The notes beneath the pieces were generated by a model. The model saw nothing but the letters and a program-made list of their open reading frames with translations, was not told where the DNA came from and made no database searches. A program made the translations under genes and the position numbers. 9,289 nucleotides of DNA from Flavobacteriales bacterium. GTDB taxonomy: Bacteria; Bacteroidota; Bacteroidia; Flavobacteriales; UA16. The stretch lies in contig JAURKF010000280.1 of assembly GCA_030831885.1 (NCBI GenBank), positions 1 through 9,289 of the forward strand. The letters are read 5' to 3'. This document shows positions 7,216-9,289 of this stretch, in pieces. How positions within the stretch are numbered: the stretch's first letter is position 1; each line of letters begins with the position of its first letter.

Positions 7216-7581
7216 TTATTTTTCTAAATAGGTGGATGCTTCCGGTTCGCCATAGCCAACCACGAGTTTGCCATTGAACAGACGAAATCCGAAATTGCTG
7301 CCCGTCTCCGGACTCATGCCATAGATGTCGGCATATCTGCCATAGCAGGTTATTTCGCAATTGATGAATGAAAACTCCGCATCGTGTTTGTTTTTAATCT
7401 TGATGCCATAAGTGTTCATCATCGAAATGTATCCGTAACCGATTTCCAACCCCGAGGAGCTATTGTAAAAAGTGCGGCCATCCATGTAGGATATCACGTC
7501 CATGTCACTTTCGAATTGGGCTTTTGCACCATTAGAGATGAAGAGGCCGGTGAGTAGAAGGAGGAAAAAATATGTTTTCAT
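7216..7581 (-). CDS. Small secreted protein of unknown function, first gene of a two-gene operon
   Basis: The 121-residue product has a signal peptide (MKTYFFLLLLTGLFISNGAKA), with cleavage likely after Ala21. The mature protein of 100 residues is rich in Tyr, Gly and Phe and reads like a compact beta fold: VISYMDGRTFYNSSSGLEIG (29-48), ISMMNTYGIKIKN (52-64), AEFSFINCEITCYG (68-81) and GFRLFNGKLVVGYGEPE (98-114). Two cysteines (75, 79) are close enough for a small disulphide loop. The 'YMDGRTFY ... GKLVVGYG' pattern feels like a recurring uncharacterised Bacteroidota secreted family, but I cannot name it. It is the promoter-proximal partner of the cysteine-clustered gene 21 bases downstream. 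A weak -7 box lies 24 bases before the start. Confidence 0.8.
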   Translation of the reverse strand: MKTYFFLLLLTGLFISNGAKAQFESDMDVISYMDGRTFYNSSSGLEIGYGYISMMNTYGIKIKNKHDAEFSFINCEITCYGRYADIYGMSPETGSNFGFRLFNGKLVVGYGEPEASTYLEK

Positions 7582-7605
7582 GGTATTGATTGAAAGTTTA
7601 TGATA

Positions 7606-7613
7606 TAAACATA
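7606..7613 (-). promoter_or_regulatory. Candidate -7 box for the small secreted-protein operon
   Basis: The minus strand reads TATGTTTA, seven of eight matches to TAnnTTTG, 24 bases upstream of the ATG at 7581. A T-rich stretch at about 7639-7635 could serve as a poor -33 element. This is the best candidate in the 130-base gap between the start and the divergent tRNA gene. Confidence 0.35.
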
Positions 7614-7667
7614 AGCGTTTATCTGTTGATTTGAGAAAAATCCGGCAGCATTGTTAGCACGGCTTCG

Positions 7668-7699
7668 TTTTTCACATCTGGAACTCAACCCTATATTCG
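7668..7699 (+). promoter_or_regulatory. Candidate promoter of the tRNA-Arg gene
   Basis: A T run at 7668-7672 stands 19 bases before TATATTCG (7692-7699), which matches seven of eight positions of TAnnTTTG. The spacing is that of Bacteroidota primary-sigma promoters. Transcription would start a few bases before the tRNA 5' end at 7712, which is typical for tRNA genes. Confidence 0.45.
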
Positions 7700-7711
7700 C
7701 GCTCCCATTCT

Positions 7712-7786
7712 GGCCCCGTAGTTCAATGGATAGAATAGAAGTTTCCTAAACTTTTGATATGGGTTCGATTCCCGTCGGGGCTACCA
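7712..7786 (+). tRNA. tRNA-Arg, anticodon CCU
   Basis: All arms of a tRNA can be drawn by hand. The acceptor GGCCCCG pairs with CGGGGCT. The D stem is GTTC/GAAT with an eight-base loop. The anticodon stem GAAGT/ACTTT encloses loop TTCCTAA, with anticodon CCT at 7745-7747. A four-base variable region is followed by the T arm ATGGG/CCCGT with loop TTCGATT. The discriminator is A at 7783 and the CCA end is encoded (7784-7786). Total length is 75. Anticodon CCU decodes AGG arginine codons. The first acceptor pair is G-U, slightly unusual. The gene ends eight bases before the stop codon of the convergent beta-barrel gene. No tRNA-linked integrase or attachment repeat is visible. Confidence 0.95.
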
Positions 7787-7794
7787 ATTTTAAA

Positions 7795-8934
7795 TTAAAA
7801 CCACACCCCCAACCCCACCAGTACTTCCAATCGATCCGAGCTGTAACTATCTCCCCATTCAAAAATCCGTTCGCTGCGCTCGTGAAGTCCGCGCGCTTCC
7901 GCCCGTAGGTAACTGTTGGGTATGGGTTTGAATTCGAAACCGAGTGTAGCACCCGACAACTCTGCTCCTACGATAGCGTGGTTTTCATTGTAAATGGGGC
8001 CGGTAAGAATTTCATCGGGGTCATGGAAAAATTCACCTCTGGCATATACCGCCCATTGCGGTGTTATCCGAAACTTACAGGCGGCCAATGCACTGGCCAT
8101 GTAGGCAGTGCCGCTCTGGTCGAGAATACCCGTGCGCTGCTGCAATCCATAGTTGCCTTCCAACCCCAACACCCAGCGCGCGGTGCGCCGGGTAATGCAC
8201 AGGTTGTTGTATACGCGCAGATGCCCAGGCGACGCATCGGCTACCTGCAACTCGTCGGAACAAATGCTCGAAAAGGCAATCGAGGTATGCTGGTCTGGAT
8301 TGTATCCCATGGATATACCAACAGCTTTGTTGCGATTCGTTTCAACATATTGATTGAACGAGTTGAATGCATTTACCTGCAGGGTGAATTGGTCGGAGTG
8401 CTGCCACGTTAGTTTGGCTCCACTCAGAAAATAGGGCTCGAAGTAAGTAGTGCTTGCCAGACTCAGCGTCATGTTTTCGCGCGGCTGTATCGACTCCAGC
8501 CCTATATGCGTGCGGAAAAAACCGGCATCGAGCCACAACTTGCCTGCGATGCGAAATCCGAGATTGGCTTCTTGTATAGCATTGTAAGGAACCGACCAAG
8601 CCGATGACGCACAGTCGCCGGTAAATAGGGTGGCTGTTCCGCGAAAACGATTGGACTGATAACGAGCCGAAGCTTGCACGATGTTCAAACCAAATTGTTT
8701 GTTGCGCGCACAAACTGTTGGAAATTTCACGTAGGGAGAGCCGCTGTTCGCATCTGTATACGATGCGAAATACGCATCGACATAGCCCGAAAAAACCAAC
8801 TTACCTGAGGTGTCGTATTCGGCTGCATATGGGTTTATGGTTGCTCCTGTAAACGTGATATCGGTCGTATCCACATCCCTCGAAAGACCAATGGTTGCAT
8901 AAAATAGAAATAAGGTCAGAAGCGCGATTCGCAT
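7795..8934 (-). CDS. Outer-membrane beta-barrel protein, BBP2 / OmpL-like porin type
   Basis: The 379-residue product has a signal peptide (MRIALLTLFLFYATIGLS) and ends in an aromatic residue (GVWF), as outer-membrane barrels often do. The remainder is alternating amphipathic strands. Blocks that fit the 'putative beta-barrel porin 2' family are FSGYVDAYFASY (48-59), RNKQFGLNIVQASARY (77-92), KLWLDAGFFRTHIGLES (132-148), PYFLSGAKLTW (167-177), NKAVGISMGYN (202-212), ARGEFFHDPDEIL (298-310) and RAEARGL (344-350). Length is in the usual range for such proteins, so the gene looks complete. The presumed role is a passive outer-membrane channel; the substrate is unknown. An exact -7 box lies 23 bases upstream. 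The gene is divergent from the exported protein at 9082 and convergent with the tRNA-Arg gene, whose transcription runs towards its 3' end. Confidence 0.86.
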   Translation of the reverse strand: MRIALLTLFLFYATIGLSRDVDTTDITFTGATINPYAAEYDTSGKLVFSGYVDAYFASYTDANSGSPYVKFPTVCARNKQFGLNIVQASARYQSNRFRGTATLFTGDCASSAWSVPYNAIQEANLGFRIAGKLWLDAGFFRTHIGLESIQPRENMTLSLASTTYFEPYFLSGAKLTWQHSDQFTLQVNAFNSFNQYVETNRNKAVGISMGYNPDQHTSIAFSSICSDELQVADASPGHLRVYNNLCITRRTARWVLGLEGNYGLQQRTGILDQSGTAYMASALAACKFRITPQWAVYARGEFFHDPDEILTGPIYNENHAIVGAELSGATLGFEFKPIPNSYLRAEARGLHERSERIFEWGDSYSSDRLEVLVGLGVWF

Positions 8935-8957
8935 CGGGTGTTGGTTAAAGGTTCATT

Positions 8958-8965
8958 CAAACATA
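8958..8965 (-). promoter_or_regulatory. -7 promoter box for the BBP2-type barrel gene
   Basis: The minus strand reads TATGTTTG, an exact TAnnTTTG match, 23 bases before the ATG at 8934. This predicts a short leader of about 17 bases. Upstream only T-rich sequence near 8983-8987 could act as the -33 element, at slightly short spacing. Confidence 0.55.
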
Positions 8966-9081
8966 GGAATGTCTATCGCTTAAAAACATCGACAACTTGA
9001 GTTTTCTCAACACCTCAACATACAATGCTCATAGAGAAATGAGTTTTTCAATTCGAGGTTTATCAAATAAAACCAACTACC

Positions 9082-9289
9082 ATGAAAACAATTCAACTCA
9101 TCGCTTTCATCTCATTTATAACTTTGAAGGCTATCGCTCAGAATCAATCCGATCCTGTAAAAACAGAAGTAATTCCTCCCTGCGAAACAACCTTCATCAC
9201 ATTGGGGACAGGAATCAATTCCAATTATGGTATTGTCGGAATTGGCGTCGATTTCAAATTGCTCGATAAGCTGCAAGGTGCAGTTTCCG
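9082..9289 (+). CDS. Exported, probably outer-membrane protein, N-terminal part (3' end beyond window)
   Basis: From ATG at 9082, 69 codons stay open to the right edge. The product begins with a signal peptide (MKTIQLIAFISFITLKAIA, 1-19), probably cleaved before Gln20. A short polar stretch with one cysteine (PPCETT, 32-37) follows. Then FITLGTGINSNYGIVGIGVD (38-57) shows the Gly-rich alternating pattern of a first beta-barrel strand pair, and KLLDKLQGAVS continues to the edge. This suggests a small outer-membrane barrel, but too little is visible to name a family. This frame is preferred over an overlapping plus-strand frame (8997-9269) because only it encodes a signal peptide and strand pattern. 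No TAnnTTTG box was found in the 147-base divergent gap for this direction. Confidence 0.75.
   Translation, partial: MKTIQLIAFISFITLKAIAQNQSDPVKTEVIPPCETTFITLGTGINSNYGIVGIGVDFKLLDKLQGAVS

Noticed and set aside
7712..7786. tRNA gene as an integration site for a mobile element
   Set aside because: No integrase, no repeated tRNA 3' end and no phage-like genes are visible in the window.
7978..8412. Plus-strand 144-residue open frame opposite the barrel gene
   Set aside because: It is antisense to a strongly supported outer-membrane gene and has no protein-like composition of its own.
9028..9043. Hairpin CTCAT-AGAGAA-ATGAG followed by five T on the plus strand, like a small terminator
   Set aside because: The stem is only five AT-rich pairs, and no plus-strand gene lies just upstream to be terminated.
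8997..9269. Plus-strand 90-residue open frame overlapping the right-edge gene
   Set aside because: It encodes no signal peptide or recognisable pattern and is out of frame with the signal peptide and beta-strand sequence starting at 9082.

Overview
The window looks like chromosomal DNA of a member of the Bacteroidota. Three signs point there. One protein ends in a type A Por (type IX secretion, T9SS) sorting tail, and another opens like the family of long 'gliding motility-associated' surface proteins. Several gene starts are preceded by the Bacteroidota -7 box TAnnTTTG, with no strong Shine-Dalgarno sites. Base composition looks mid-range. Nearly every protein carries an export signal, so this is an envelope and secretion neighbourhood.

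Layout from left to right. Positions 1-1673 (minus) hold the first 557 residues of a large surface protein that runs off the left edge and starts with GTG. A strong hairpin terminator at 1779-1806 closes an operon that reads leftwards: a 300-residue lipoprotein (3194-2292) followed 25 bases later by a 142-residue secreted protein (2266-1838). Immediately upstream is a 299-residue paralogue of the lipoprotein (4268-3369, about 64 % identical), with its own promoter signal. Next is a 755-residue CotH-kinase/lamin-tail protein with a T9SS tail (6667-4400). Then comes a pair of small secreted proteins of unknown role (7581-7216 and 7194-6784, 21 bases apart).

A complete tRNA-Arg(CCU) gene on the plus strand (7712-7786) converges on a 379-residue outer-membrane beta-barrel protein of the BBP2/OmpL-like type (8934-7795). 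Only eight bases lie between the two. Divergent from the barrel gene, a second exported, probably outer-membrane, protein begins at 9082 on the plus strand and runs off the right edge.

How they fit together: there is no shared metabolic pathway. The common theme is the cell surface: two probable T9SS clients, two lipoproteins, two outer-membrane proteins and three small periplasmic or secreted proteins. No integrase, transposase, CRISPR array, toxin-antitoxin pair or defence genes were seen. The most interesting points are the tandem lipoprotein duplication with its linked secreted partner, the secreted CotH-type kinase fold, and the cysteine-clustered small protein. No intergenic stretch exceeds about 175 bases.
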